NCBI RefSeq assembly: GCF_005081945.1
Contig: NZ_CP034879.1
Span: 230,538 to 253,318 of the forward strand
Direction of reading: 5' to 3'
Source of the DNA: Buchnera aphidicola (Brachycaudus cardui)
GTDB lineage: Bacteria; Pseudomonadota; Gammaproteobacteria; Enterobacterales; Enterobacteriaceae
DNA: 22,781 nt
Numbering within the stretch: position 1 is the first letter of the stretch; every line of letters begins with the position of its first letter. Shown one piece after another: positions 9,504-19,132 of the stretch. The notes under the pieces are model-generated. The model searched no databases, had not been told where the DNA came from, and worked only from the letters and a program-made list of their open reading frames with translations. The translations under genes and the position numbers were made by a program.

Positions 9504-10681
9504 TTAGACCCTCTAGGAAATGCTTGTGATTCTTTTAATCTTGTTTCAAAATCTATTCTTAATAGAAAAAAAATAGCTATATAGTTCATAACTAAACTAG
9601 AACCACCATAACTAATTAATGGTAAAGTTAGTCCTTTAGTAGGTAAAATACCAGTAACAGCACCAATATTAATTAATGTTTGAAAACTAAACCAAATACC
9701 AATAGAGCATGCTAAAAATCCTGAAAAAATTTGTTTTTTTTCTAAGGATTTTTTACCAATATACATTGCACGAAAAGATATAAAAAAAATTATTAATAAT
9801 ATTATAAAAGAACCAATATAACCTAATTCTTCACCGATAATAGAAAAGATAAAATCACTATGTGCATCAGGTAAGTAATCTAGTTTTTGTATTGAATTAC
9901 CTAATCCTTGACCAAAGAAGTCACCGCGTCCTAATGCCATTAAAGATTGCGTTAATTGATAGCCATTTCCAAATGGATCTTTCCAAGGATTCCAAAAAGA
10001 TAATATTCTCTTCATTCTATAAGGTTCTAATAAAATGAGAAAAATTACTATTAGTGTGCTAATAAAGATTATTACTAAAAATTGTCCTATTTTTGCACCA
10101 GAAAGAAATAGAACAGATAAAGTTGTAAAGCATAATACGATCACAGTTCCTAAATCTGGTTCGGCTAGCAGTAAAATGGATTGTATTATAATAATACTCA
10201 TAGGTTTAAAAAAACCCCAAAAATTATTCCGCACTTCATTAGTTTTTCGTGATAAATAGCTAGATATATAACAAAAAGAAGAAATTTTGCATATTTCAGA
10301 GGGTTGTATATGTAATAAACCTATTTTTATCCATCTATAGGAACCATGTATTGAATGACCAATAAATAATACTAAAATTAGTAATAAAATAGAAATAATT
10401 AGTATAATATTACTATTATGTTTCCAAAAAATAATTGGTGTACGCAAAAAAATAAAAGATAAAAAAAATATTAAAAAAAAATAAAATATTTCTCTTTTGA
10501 TAAAAAAAAATGGATCTTGATACAAGCTTTGACCTACAGGAATTGATGAAGAAAAAACCATGATTAATCCAATAGAAGATAAACTCAGACTCAACCATAA
10601 TAATATACGATCATATAATACAATATGATTCTGTACTGTACTATATTGTTCTTTAATATTTTTTTTTTCTAAGTTTGTCAA
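9500..10681 (-). CDS. ftsW: Septal peptidoglycan glycosyltransferase FtsW
   Basis: Polytopic SEDS-family membrane protein that polymerises lipid II at the septum together with FtsI. It is 393 aa, against 414 in E. coli; the difference is a shorter cytoplasmic N-terminus. It has about ten hydrophobic segments, the SEDS signature regions [28 protein letters not shown] and GEELGYIGS, and the C-terminal [10 protein letters not shown]. The start is TTG overlapping the murD stop (TTGA), with AAGGA about 7 nt upstream, and no ATG occurs in the frame before the first membrane helix. A 60-codon open frame inside it on the same strand (10416-10598) is a shadow. Confidence 0.97.
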   Translation of the reverse strand: MTNLEKKNIKEQYSTVQNHIVLYDRILLWLSLSLSSIGLIMVFSSSIPVGQSLYQDPFFFIKREIFYFFLIFFLSFIFLRTPIIFWKHNSNIILIISILLLILVLFIGHSIHGSYRWIKIGLLHIQPSEICKISSFCYISSYLSRKTNEVRNNFWGFFKPMSIIIIQSILLLAEPDLGTVIVLCFTTLSVLFLSGAKIGQFLVIIFISTLIVIFLILLEPYRMKRILSFWNPWKDPFGNGYQLTQSLMALGRGDFFGQGLGNSIQKLDYLPDAHSDFIFSIIGEELGYIGSFIILLIIFFISFRAMYIGKKSLEKKQIFSGFLACSIGIWFSFQTLINIGAVTGILPTKGLTLPLISYGGSSLVMNYIAIFFLLRIDFETRLKESQAFPRGSK

Positions 10682-11994
10682 ATTATATCCTTTATTAATT
10701 TTATAAATATATTACCTCGTTCTTCAAAACTAGAAAATTGATCTAAACTACTACAACCAGGAGACAAAAGTACTGTATCACCTGATACTGCTTTTTGTGA
10801 TATTAGGATTATTGCTTGTTGTAAGGTTTGAATAGTAATAGATTTTTCTTTACATATCTTCGAAAGATACAAACGATCTTGTCCAAAACAATAGATTATT
10901 ATTTTTAATTTATTGAAATAATCTTTTAATATATTAAAATTTGCAGATTTACTATCGCCTCCTAATAATAAGTGTATTGTACCTATAGATTGAATAGAAT
11001 CTAAAGCAACTTTAGTACTATTGACATTTGTAGATTTAGAGTCATTGATCCAACATATTCCTTTTTTATTATGTATAATTGTGAATCGGTGAGGTAAAGT
11101 AGAAAATTTTTTAAGAGTTTCTATAATAGAATTTCTAGGAAATTCCATTGCATCAGAAATAACTAAAGACACTAACGCATTATCATAATTATGATGACCA
11201 TGTAAAAATGTCTCTGACATATTAAGTATTTTTTGATTTTTATGATATATTATAGCTTGTTTTTTATCGTAATAAACATGATAATTGCTTTTTTTTGATT
11301 TTAAATCAATCCATTTTTTTGAATTATTATTCAGATTTTTGATTTTTTGATTAAAATTAATTATGCAAATATCTGCTTGATTATAAATAGATAATTTAAT
11401 TTTTTTATATTGTTTAAATCCTTTTGGATATCTATTCATATGATCTTCACTAATATTAAGAACGACAGCTATTTTTGATTTTAAAGTGAATGTATTTTCT
11501 AGTTGAAAACTAGATAATTCTATTACGTATAAATCAGCTTTTTGATCAAGCATGTGTAAAACAGGAAAACCAATATTACCACCTAAATAAACTTTATAAC
11601 CTGTGTTTTTTGCAATTTCAGTAACCATGGTAGCTACAGTGCTTTTCCCATTAGTTCCTGTGATAGAAATAATTGGAACCGCTACTTCTCTAGAAAATAA
11701 TTCTATATCACTAACAATTTCAATTCCTAATAAACGAGCTTTAAGTAAAATAGGTTTAAAAGAAGAAATTCCTGGGCTAATGACTATTAAATCTGATTCT
11801 AAAATCCATTGAGGATCTAAAATACCAAGTTTATATTTAACTATCTTAGGTATTTTATGTAAATATATAGGACAAGTAGATTCATCAATAATTTTTGGTA
11901 CGATCCCTTTTTTTAAAAAAAAATTAATACATGATATACCTGTTAATCCCATACCTAAAATTAATATTTTTTTTGTAGAATAATTATATAACAT
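10678..11994 (-). CDS. murD: UDP-N-acetylmuramoyl-L-alanine--D-glutamate ligase MurD
   Basis: Adds D-glutamate to UDP-MurNAc-L-alanine. It is 438 aa, the same length as in E. coli. The N-terminal UDP-binding Rossmann fold shows [12 protein letters not shown] (near 11-22), the Mur-ligase P-loop GTNGKST is at 113-119, followed by [18 protein letters not shown] and, in the C-terminal domain, [20 protein letters not shown] and the final [19 protein letters not shown] block. Its ATG shares one base with the mraY stop (TAATG), and its own stop overlaps the ftsW start, so three genes are chained together. Confidence 0.98.
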   Translation of the reverse strand: MLYNYSTKKILILGMGLTGISCINFFLKKGIVPKIIDESTCPIYLHKIPKIVKYKLGILDPQWILESDLIVISPGISSFKPILLKARLLGIEIVSDIELFSREVAVPIISITGTNGKSTVATMVTEIAKNTGYKVYLGGNIGFPVLHMLDQKADLYVIELSSFQLENTFTLKSKIAVVLNISEDHMNRYPKGFKQYKKIKLSIYNQADICIINFNQKIKNLNNNSKKWIDLKSKKSNYHVYYDKKQAIIYHKNQKILNMSETFLHGHHNYDNALVSLVISDAMEFPRNSIIETLKKFSTLPHRFTIIHNKKGICWINDSKSTNVNSTKVALDSIQSIGTIHLLLGGDSKSANFNILKDYFNKLKIIIYCFGQDRLYLSKICKEKSITIQTLQQAIILISQKAVSGDTVLLSPGCSSLDQFSSFEERGNIFIKLIKDII

Positions 11995-13067
11995 TAATGT
12001 ACCTGTAAAGAAATAAGGCTAATTAAGAGTAATAGAAGTGCAATAATCCAGAATCGTACGATAATCAAAGGTTCTGGCAATCCTTTTATTTCATAATGGT
12101 GATGAATTGGTGACATTTTAAAAATTCTTTTTTTTCTAATTTTAAATGATATCACTTGTAAAATAACTGACATTGTTTCAAAAACAAAAATACCTCCCAT
12201 TATAATTAATAATATTTCCTGATGTAAAAGTATTGCTATTACTCCTAAAGATCCTCCTAATGACAATGATCCAACATCCCCCATAAATATCTGAGCTGGA
12301 TAGCTGTTAAACCATAAAAAACCTAATCCGGAGCCAATAATTGATGAACATAATATTACTAATTCACTTGAATATTTTATATAAGAAATATTTAAAGAAC
12401 TTGAAATATTGATATTACTACTCAAGAAAGATATCAACAAAAAACCACATGTTAAAAAAATTACAGGCATAATAGCTAAACCATCTAATCCATCTGTTAG
12501 ATTAACTGCATTACTAGTTCCTACAATAACTAAATAAGATAAGAATATATACATGTAATTTATTTCAACAATTTTATTAGTATAAAAAGGAACTATTAAT
12601 TGAGAATGAAATATATCTTGACTATTATTTTTTATGATTACAATCATACCTAATGCAAAAATAGATAATAAAAAATATTTCCATACTAAAGTTAATCCTT
12701 GAGAATTTTTATTTTTTATTTTTTTATAATCATCTATAAAGCCAATCACACCATATCCAATTAAAATACTAATAACGTACCAAACATAAATATTAGATAG
12801 ATCACAATATATTATAGTTGAAATTATAATAGACATTAGGATAAATAATCCACCCATAGTAGGTGTTTTATTTTTACAATAATGTGTTTTTGGTCCATTT
12901 TTACGTATTATTTGATATTTTTGTAATTTTTTCATATAATATATGAAATATGATCCACAATATAAATTAATACAAAAAGCAGTTAATAAACTAAATATTG
13001 CACGACATGGAAGATATATAATAAAGTTTAAATACAAATTCAAGTATTTATCAAACCACATTAACAT
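11994..13067 (-). CDS. mraY: Phospho-MurNAc-pentapeptide translocase MraY
   Basis: Integral membrane enzyme that transfers phospho-MurNAc-pentapeptide to undecaprenyl phosphate, forming lipid I. It is 357 aa, against 360 in E. coli. About ten membrane helices are visible. Catalytic motifs are GFIDDY (Asp112, Asp113), NLTDGLDG (189-196), GDVGS (Asp264) and the histidine motif PIHHHYE (from 320). The start MLMW corresponds to MLVW in E. coli; a second ATG two codons later is possible. The gene start overlaps the last 17 nt of murF, so its translation may depend on ribosomes that finish murF, which matters given the murF frameshift. Confidence 0.98.
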   Translation of the reverse strand: MLMWFDKYLNLYLNFIIYLPCRAIFSLLTAFCINLYCGSYFIYYMKKLQKYQIIRKNGPKTHYCKNKTPTMGGLFILMSIIISTIIYCDLSNIYVWYVISILIGYGVIGFIDDYKKIKNKNSQGLTLVWKYFLLSIFALGMIVIIKNNSQDIFHSQLIVPFYTNKIVEINYMYIFLSYLVIVGTSNAVNLTDGLDGLAIMPVIFLTCGFLLISFLSSNINISSSLNISYIKYSSELVILCSSIIGSGLGFLWFNSYPAQIFMGDVGSLSLGGSLGVIAILLHQEILLIIMGGIFVFETMSVILQVISFKIRKKRIFKMSPIHHHYEIKGLPEPLIIVRFWIIALLLLLISLISLQVH

Positions 13068-14429
13068 TTTTTTTATTCTCTTTTATAAGATAATCTATTA
13101 TTTTTTCCATTTTTGTATTACGAGAACCTTTTACTAATATTGAAATATTATCTTTTTCTAAAATAATGTTCATTAAATGAAAATTTAGTTTTTTTTTATT
13201 AGAAAAATGTTGTCCATTATGAAAAATTTGACTAATTTCACTACTCATACTACCAATACTAAAAATTTCGTGAATGTTAGATAAATTAGAAATATTACCT
13301 ATCATCTTATGATATAAGAGGCTTTTTTCTCCTAATTCAGACATGTCTCCAACAACTAATATTTTATAACCCGGCATTTTTTCTAATACTTTTATTGCTG
13401 CAATCATAGATGAAACATTTGCATTATAAGTATCATTAATTAAAATTTTATGAGTTTTTAATTGAATAAGTTCTAATCGTCCTGGTAAAATAGGAGTATT
13501 GAATAATCCATTTTTTATATTTTTTAAGGGTATATGAAGAGAAAATGCAAGAGCACTAGCTGCTAACGCATTAGATACATTTTGATATCCAAGAACAGGC
13601 AGTGAAATATTTATTTTTCCACATGGTGTATGCATCGTAAAAGATGTACCATATATATGAATATTAATATTAGTAGAAAAAAAATTGCTATATTTTTTTT
13701 TTTTATAGAAAAGTATAAAATATTTTTCTCACGTATATTTTTTTTCCATTGTGAAAGATGATGACTATCTAAATTAATGATTACTGTACCATTAGATTTA
13801 ATACCAGAAAATATTTCTGATTTTGCTTTAGAGACTCCTAGTAATGATTTAAATCCTGTTAAATGAGCATAGTGAATATTATTAATAAGGATAACTTCTG
13901 GTTGACTTATATTACTAGTATAACTGATTTCACCTGGTTGACTTGCTCCTAATTCGATAACACCATATTTATGTTTTTTTGTTAACTGTAATAATGTTAG
14001 AGATACTCCAATATTATTATTAAAATTTTTAATAGTAGCTATTGTATTTCCTTTTTCTCTTAGTATTGATGCTGTCATTTCTTTTACTGAAGTTTTTCCA
14101 CAAGAACCAGTAATAGCTAATATTTTAGGATTAGTTATTTTACGAACATAAGATGCAATTTGACCTAAAGCAATAGAAGTATTTTGAACAACAATATAAG
14201 AAATATTATGATCACGTATATCTTTTTCGCTTATAATTGCTGAACAACCGTTTTTAATAGCATCTTTTATAAATATATGACCATCAAATTTATGTCCTAT
14301 TAAAGCAATAAAAAGACAACCTGGAATAATTTTTTTAGTATCAATAACAATTGTATCTATAAAAAAATTTATTCCATATAATTTTCCATTAGTAATAGAA
14401 GCAAGTGTTTTTAAGGATAAAGAAATCAT
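13051..14429 (-). CDS. murF: MurF (D-Ala-D-Ala-adding ligase), frameshifted at poly(A)12
   Basis: Attaches D-Ala-D-Ala to the UDP-MurNAc tripeptide, the last cytoplasmic step. The sequence shows two pieces. The frame from 14429 encodes about 242 MurF-like residues (P-loop GSCGKTS at 108-114, IELGASQPGE, AKSEIFSG), then runs through 12 A (13704-13693) into a non-homologous tail ending at 13611. The missing half resumes in another frame right after the A-run: YSNFFSTNI, then GTSFTMHTPCGKINISL, LINDTYNANVSSM and LVKGSRN to the stop at 13051, matching E. coli MurF with no gap. One extra A (A13), or two fewer, gives one 459-aa protein (E. coli 452). It overlaps murE by 4 nt and mraY by 17 nt. It is either rescued by slippage, newly broken, or a sequencing error; conservation of both halves favours function. 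Confidence 0.9.
13693..13704 (-). other. Poly(A)12 tract, murF frameshift point
   Basis: Twelve T on the plus strand. In the upstream murF frame it reads ATA AAA AAA AAA AAT and leads out of frame. A length of 13 (or 10) joins the two conserved halves. It is the expected kind of site for transcriptional slippage. Confidence 0.9.
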
Positions 14430-15919
14430 ATCTTTTTTTCCAATAAATGTAAGACTATTTTTTTATCTGAAAATTTAATTATTTTATTTCCAATAATTTG
14501 TTGTTCTTCATGACCTTTTCCAGCTATAAAAATTATATGATCGTATTTTGATTGAAAAAAAGCATAAGATATTGCATCTTTTCTATTTTTTATGATCAAT
14601 ATTTTTTTCTTTTTTTTACAGCCTTTTAAAATATCATTAATAATATTAATTTCTTTTTCATTTCTTGGATTATCATTAGTAATAATAACTTTATCTGCTA
14701 TTTTTTCTGCAATAGATCCCATCATTGAACGTTTTCTTCTATCTCTTTCACCACCACAGCCAAATATACACCATATATACTTCTGATAGTGTAACTTAAT
14801 TTCTTTTAGTGTTTGGTTTAATGCATCAGGAGTATGAGCATAATCAATAATAAATATAGGTTTATTAGGAGTAGTAAAAATTTGCATACGACCATCTATC
14901 GGTATTATATGAGAAGATGTACCTATTAAATCAGATAAATTATAATTTAATTCTAGAAGACAAGCGAATGATAATAAAAGATTTATAACATTAAATCTTC
15001 CAATTAAACAAGATAATAGCGTTCCTTTACCCCAACTAGATTCAAATTTGATATGAATATAATTATTATAAAATTTAATATCAGTAGCATTTATCCATTT
15101 TGTAGAATATTGTTTTTGTGTTGAATCTTGAATAGTAATTGCTATTGTATAGCAATTAAATAATTTTTTGAGCCATTTTTTACCATATTCATCATCAGCA
15201 TTTAAGATAATTTTTTTCACTTTATGTGTACTAAATAATAACCATTTTGCTTCTTCATATTTTCTCATATTTCCATGATAATCTAAGTGATCTTGTGTTA
15301 AATTAGTAAATATTCCAATATAAAAAGGAACAGCTTTAACGCGATTTTGTATTAAACCATGTGAAGAAACTTCCATAGTAACGACTTGAATTTGTTTTTC
15401 CAACACTTCATTTAAAAATGATTGAATAAAAATAGGTCCAGAAGTTGTATTTTGTGTTTTACATAAAGAATTATAAAAACCATTTCCCAAAGTTCCCATT
15501 GTAGCAGTGTTATCACCTAAAATTTTAGTCCATTGATTAATTAATTGCGTTACAGTAGTTTTTCCATTAGTACCAGTAATTCCTACTATTTTGAGTTTTT
15601 TTCCTGGTTCTTGATAAAAACGACTAGCTAATATTGAAAGATTATTAGATAGCTGAAAAAAATATATTAAAAGAATATTGTTAATATATTTAAATGTTCC
15701 ATGAATTTCTATTTCATCAGTTTCATATAAAATAGCTGCTACTTTTTTATTAATAGCTTCACTAATAAAGTGACGTCCATCTTGTTTTTTTCCTGGAATA
15801 GCTATAAATACATCTCCTTCAGTTAATGTTCTACTATCAATGGTTAAATTTAAAAATTTTTTACTGGGTAGATTTTTAATCCATGGCAATAATAAAAATT
15901 TTAAGCAATTATTATTCAT
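14426..15919 (-). CDS. murE: UDP-MurNAc-tripeptide synthetase MurE (meso-DAP adding)
   Basis: Adds meso-diaminopimelate to UDP-MurNAc-L-Ala-D-Glu. It is 497 aa, against 495 in E. coli. It contains the UDP-binding N-terminal domain (TIDSRTLTEGDVFIAIPG), the P-loop GTNGKTT at 116-122, MEVSSHGL, TNLTQDHLDYHG, the lysine expected to be carbamylated (Lys225 in YEEAKW), and the DNPR motif at 416-419 that selects meso-diaminopimelate over lysine. The cell wall is therefore predicted to be of the Gram-negative DAP type. The ATG at 15919 lies 34 nt after ftsI. The stop overlaps the murF start (ATGA). Confidence 0.98.
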   Translation of the reverse strand: MNNNCLKFLLLPWIKNLPSKKFLNLTIDSRTLTEGDVFIAIPGKKQDGRHFISEAINKKVAAILYETDEIEIHGTFKYINNILLIYFFQLSNNLSILASRFYQEPGKKLKIVGITGTNGKTTVTQLINQWTKILGDNTATMGTLGNGFYNSLCKTQNTTSGPIFIQSFLNEVLEKQIQVVTMEVSSHGLIQNRVKAVPFYIGIFTNLTQDHLDYHGNMRKYEEAKWLLFSTHKVKKIILNADDEYGKKWLKKLFNCYTIAITIQDSTQKQYSTKWINATDIKFYNNYIHIKFESSWGKGTLLSCLIGRFNVINLLLSFACLLELNYNLSDLIGTSSHIIPIDGRMQIFTTPNKPIFIIDYAHTPDALNQTLKEIKLHYQKYIWCIFGCGGERDRRKRSMMGSIAEKIADKVIITNDNPRNEKEINIINDILKGCKKKKKILIIKNRKDAISYAFFQSKYDHIIFIAGKGHEEQQIIGNKIIKFSDKKIVLHLLEKKI

Positions 15920-15953
15920 TTAGTACCTTTCAGTTCAATACAGATTAAAATCT

Positions 15954-17660
15954 TTATTTTAATATATTATCTGGTTGTATATTCATTTCCTTTAATATTA
16001 ATTTCATTATAGTACCAAAAACTGGAGCAGAAACTGCGCCGCCATAATATTTTTTTCCTTGAGGATTATCAATTATAATAATTAATGAGAATTTTGGATT
16101 ACTAGCTGGAGCAATCCCGGCCGTATAAGCTATATATTTTTTAATATAATATCCGTGACTACCGACTTTTTTTGTAGTTCCTGTTTTAATTGCAATACGA
16201 TATCCTTTAACTGCTGCTTGTGTACCACCTCCTCCAGGTTTAGCAACGCTTTCCATCATATTAATTACCTTTTTTACATATCTTTGAGGAAATACTCTTA
16301 TTCCCTGTACTGGAGTATCTACTTTTATAATGGAAAGAGGGTGATAGATTCCATAGTTTCCAATAATGGTATATAATCGAGCAAGTTGAAGAGGGGTAAT
16401 CATTAATCCGTATCCAAATGAGAAAGTAGCTTTTTCTAAATTAGACCAGTGTTTTTTTTTAGGAAGCAATCCATTTTTTTCTCCAATCAATCCTAATTTT
16501 GTTGGTTGTCCTAATCCAAATTTAATATAACTGTTAACTAACTTTGAAATTGGCATAGACAATGCAATTTTTGATACTCCTACATTACTTGATTTTTGCA
16601 ATATTCCAGTTATGCTTAATTCATCATGATATGAAACATCCTTTATTTTGTGTTGTATAATGCAATAAGGATGAGTATTAATAATAGAATTTTGATTAAT
16701 AATACCGAGTTTCAACGCTTCCATAATTACTATTGGTTTTACTGTTGAACCAGGTTCAAACATATCTGTGATTGCTCTATTTCGAACATTTTTTTGAATA
16801 AGATAGTGTGTATTGTTAGGATTATATGCAGGACTATTCGCCATTGCTAGCACTTCGCCAGTTTTAACATCAATTAAAATTGCAGTTCCTGCATCAGCTT
16901 TATTTTTCTGTACTGCTTGATCTAATTGATTATATACAATATCTTGTAGTCTTTTATCAATGCTTAATGTTAAACTATTAGACATAGATCTATTTATTAA
17001 AGGTATATTTTCAATAATATGTCCATTTTTATCTTTTCTTATTTTTCTTTTACCAGGCTTACCTGTTAAAAGAGAATTAAAACTTTTTTCTATCCCTTCA
17101 ATTCCAACTCCATCTATATTAGTGACTCCTACCAGTTGAGAAGTAACTTTTCCAGAAGGATAGTATCTTTTTGAGTTTTCTATCAAAAAAATTCCAGGTA
17201 AGTGCAATTTTTCAATATATTGTCCAATTTCAGGAGTAATTTTACGTGTTAAATAAATAAATTTTGATTTTTTATGAGAATTTATATGAAAAATTATTTT
17301 TTTTAAAGGTATAGAAATAGCTTCTGATAAAGCCTGCCATCGCGGATCATGTTTAATATTTTTTATGTCAGTAATTATTGTAGGATCAGCACAAACTGCA
17401 TTAACTAGTACAGTAACTGCTAGAGGATATCCTAATCGATCATTAATAATTCCTCTTGTACTGAGCAAAGACTGTATTCTTAAAGTTCTACGATCTCCTT
17501 CATGTATCAGTTTATCAGGATTAATAATTTGTAAAAAAAATATTCGTAATGCTAAAATAAATAAAGATAATAGAATAAAACTACATAATACAAAAAAACG
17601 CCAATTTATATAAATAATTTTTTTATTTTTAAAAAACCTGCTCGTTTTGATTTTGTACAT
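15954..17660 (-). CDS. ftsI: Septal transpeptidase FtsI (PBP3)
   Basis: Monofunctional class B penicillin-binding protein that cross-links septal peptidoglycan in partnership with FtsW. It is 568 aa, against 588 in E. coli. A short cytoplasmic tail and one membrane helix (about 20-43, [19 protein letters not shown]) precede the pedestal domain ([14 protein letters not shown]) and the transpeptidase domain with all three active-site motifs: STVK at 305-308 with nucleophile Ser305, SSN at 357-359, and KTG at 492-494. The start is ATG at 17660 with a weak ribosome site. It follows ftsL by 70 nt if the ftsL frame is restored, or by 141 nt from the stop codon of the unshifted frame. Confidence 0.98.
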   Translation of the reverse strand: MYKIKTSRFFKNKKIIYINWRFFVLCSFILLSLFILALRIFFLQIINPDKLIHEGDRRTLRIQSLLSTRGIINDRLGYPLAVTVLVNAVCADPTIITDIKNIKHDPRWQALSEAISIPLKKIIFHINSHKKSKFIYLTRKITPEIGQYIEKLHLPGIFLIENSKRYYPSGKVTSQLVGVTNIDGVGIEGIEKSFNSLLTGKPGKRKIRKDKNGHIIENIPLINRSMSNSLTLSIDKRLQDIVYNQLDQAVQKNKADAGTAILIDVKTGEVLAMANSPAYNPNNTHYLIQKNVRNRAITDMFEPGSTVKPIVIMEALKLGIINQNSIINTHPYCIIQHKIKDVSYHDELSITGILQKSSNVGVSKIALSMPISKLVNSYIKFGLGQPTKLGLIGEKNGLLPKKKHWSNLEKATFSFGYGLMITPLQLARLYTIIGNYGIYHPLSIIKVDTPVQGIRVFPQRYVKKVINMMESVAKPGGGGTQAAVKGYRIAIKTGTTKKVGSHGYYIKKYIAYTAGIAPASNPKFSLIIIIDNPQGKKYYGGAVSAPVFGTIMKLILKEMNIQPDNILK

Positions 17661-17730
17661 TTTTTTAGATAATATCCATCGATGTAAATTTACTGTATCA
17701 AATAAAAATTTTTAATAATAGATTATTATT

Positions 17731-18005
17731 TTATTTATTTAATAAATAGAAAATATTTTTTTTAACTGTGGAATGAATAGATAAAGCATTTTTTTCAATA
17801 ATTAAATTTCTCCATTCATCATTTTTTTTTTTTTTTCGCGAACAAGATATTCTTCTTTAGCAATTAATAAACGGGTTTCATAAACTATAATTACAATAGA
17901 ACTAGCAGATAGTATAATAATTATTAATAAAATTAGATGAATTTTTCCATATAAAAGAAAATCTTTTTTAATTATATTAGGTAAATCATAACGTTTGATT
18001 TTCAT
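17731..18005 (-). CDS. ftsL: FtsL, frameshifted at poly(A)15
   Basis: FtsL is a small bitopic division protein whose periplasmic coiled coil joins FtsB and FtsQ to activate FtsWI. The frame from 18005 gives the N-terminus, one membrane helix (about residues 22-42) and TRLLIAKEEYLVRE, as in E. coli. It then crosses 15 A (17836-17822) and ends after MMNGEI at 17802, 67 aa in all. In another frame, immediately after the A-run, DEWRNLIIEKNALSIHS continues to a stop at 17731 and matches the E. coli EWRNLILEENALGDHS region. One extra A (A16), or two fewer (A13), yields one protein of about 91 aa (E. coli 121; the far C-terminus is shorter). It starts 2 nt after rsmH. Slippage rescue is my inference; loss or a sequencing error are the alternatives. 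Confidence 0.85.
17822..17836 (-). other. Poly(A)15 tract, ftsL frameshift point
   Basis: Fifteen T on the plus strand, the longest homopolymer in the window. It lies at the membrane-proximal start of the FtsL coiled coil. Lengths of 13 or 16 restore the conserved downstream frame. Confidence 0.9.
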
Positions 18006-18007
18006 GT

Positions 18008-18946
18008 TTATCCTTGTAATTCTGCTATACGTAGTATAGAACTTCGAGATCTAGGATTTTTTTTTATTTCATACGTACTAGGTAATATGCGATTAATAAT
18101 TTTTAATTTACATATTTTTAAAGTATTTAATTGTTTTTCTGTAATAGCCATGCCATATGGAACAACTGCTTTTGTACTGTTTTTTATCATAAATGTTTTA
18201 ACTATTCTATCTTCTAAAGAATGAAAACTAATAATTGATAGTCGTCCTCCTGGTGTTAATATTTTTAATGTATCTTCTAAAGCTTTTTTAATTTCTTCGA
18301 GTTCTTGATTAAGATAGATTCGAATTGCTTGAAAAGTTCTTCTTGCTGGATGTTTAAATTTATTTCTTATTGGTATAGCATTTTTAACAATATTGGCAAG
18401 TTCTAAAGTACTAGTAATCTTTTTATTTTGATTGTTATTTTTAATTGCAAAAGCTATTTTTTTTGAAAAACGTTCTTCTCCAAAATTTTTTAAAACAAAA
18501 GCAATTTCATTAATATTACTTTTAAAAAGCCAATCTGCAGCAGAAATTCCAGCAGTAGGATTCATACGCATATCTAAAGGGCCATCATTTTTAAATGAAA
18601 ATCCTCTTTTATAGTTATCAATCTGTAATGAGGACACTCCTAAATCAAATATCACACCATTTACCTTTCCTATTATTTTTTTATTTTTTGCATAATCAAA
18701 CAATTTCGAAAAATTTTCATGAATAATATGAAAACGTGAATCTTTAATTTTATCACCTATCATTACTGCAATAGGATCTCTATCTAGAGAATATAGTTTT
18801 CCATCTTTTCCTAATCGTTTTAAAATTTCCTTTGAATGTCCACCAAAACCAAATGTACTATCAATATAAATACCACTTTTTTTTATTTTTAAAGAATTAA
18901 TTAATTCTTTTTTCATCACTGGAATATGTTTGAGTTTATGATTCAT
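18008..18946 (-). CDS. rsmH: 16S rRNA m4C1402 methyltransferase RsmH (MraW)
   Basis: SAM-dependent enzyme that methylates N4 of C1402 in 16S rRNA, in the ribosomal P site. I chose the ATG at 18946, giving 312 aa (E. coli 313) beginning [15 protein letters not shown]. The open frame runs 22 codons further to 19012, but that stretch has no family match and falls in a hairpin. The SAM-binding [10 protein letters not shown] (29-38), [33 protein letters not shown] and [12 protein letters not shown] blocks are all present. As in E. coli it heads the dcw run before ftsL, but mraZ, which normally precedes it, has been lost. Confidence 0.97.
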   Translation of the reverse strand: MNHKLKHIPVMKKELINSLKIKKSGIYIDSTFGFGGHSKEILKRLGKDGKLYSLDRDPIAVMIGDKIKDSRFHIIHENFSKLFDYAKNKKIIGKVNGVIFDLGVSSLQIDNYKRGFSFKNDGPLDMRMNPTAGISAADWLFKSNINEIAFVLKNFGEERFSKKIAFAIKNNNQNKKITSTLELANIVKNAIPIRNKFKHPARRTFQAIRIYLNQELEEIKKALEDTLKILTPGGRLSIISFHSLEDRIVKTFMIKNSTKAVVPYGMAITEKQLNTLKICKLKIINRILPSTYEIKKNPRSRSSILRIAELQG

Positions 18947-18984
18947 AATAGAATATATGATATATAGAATAAGAAGATAAGATG

Positions 18985-19013
18985 CATGGTCATTTTGATT
19001 AAAAATGGCCATG
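18985..19013 (-). other. 12-bp hairpin upstream of rsmH
   Basis: CATGGTCATTTT (18985-18996) pairs with AAAATGGCCATG (19002-19013), with one G-T wobble and a 5-nt loop. It lies about 38 nt before the rsmH start, between ilvH and the dcw genes. On the plus strand it is followed by five T; on the minus strand no T-run follows. It could be an element in the leader of the dcw message, a protein-binding site, or a terminator acting on plus-strand transcripts. Confidence 0.45.
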
Positions 19014-19104
19014 TTTTTGAATGTATTTTATAAAAAATTTATAGTAAAAATACTTTTAGTAAATATATTGATATATTTTCTATAAGTATTTTATATTTTT
19101 ATAT

Positions 19105-19132
19105 AAAAACTTTTTAACTATTAAAAGTTTTT
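19105..19132 (-). terminator. Weak AT-only hairpin after ilvH
   Basis: AAAAACTTTT (19105-19114) pairs with AAAAGTTTTT (19123-19132) around an 8-nt loop. Read on the minus strand, the hairpin abuts the ilvH stop codon and ends in TTTTT. It could act as a weak intrinsic terminator, but each arm has only one G or C, so support is limited. Confidence 0.25.

Noticed and set aside
13051..13635. Separate 194-aa gene starting at the ATG at 13635
   Set aside because: It matches only the C-terminal half of MurF, has no ribosome site, and MurF homology continues upstream of its ATG in the same frame as far as the poly(A) tract. It is part of murF.
18947..19012. 22-residue N-terminal extension of RsmH
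   Set aside because: No family similarity, it lies in a hairpin, and the ATG at 18946 gives the normal 312-aa protein. It also does not resemble MraZ.
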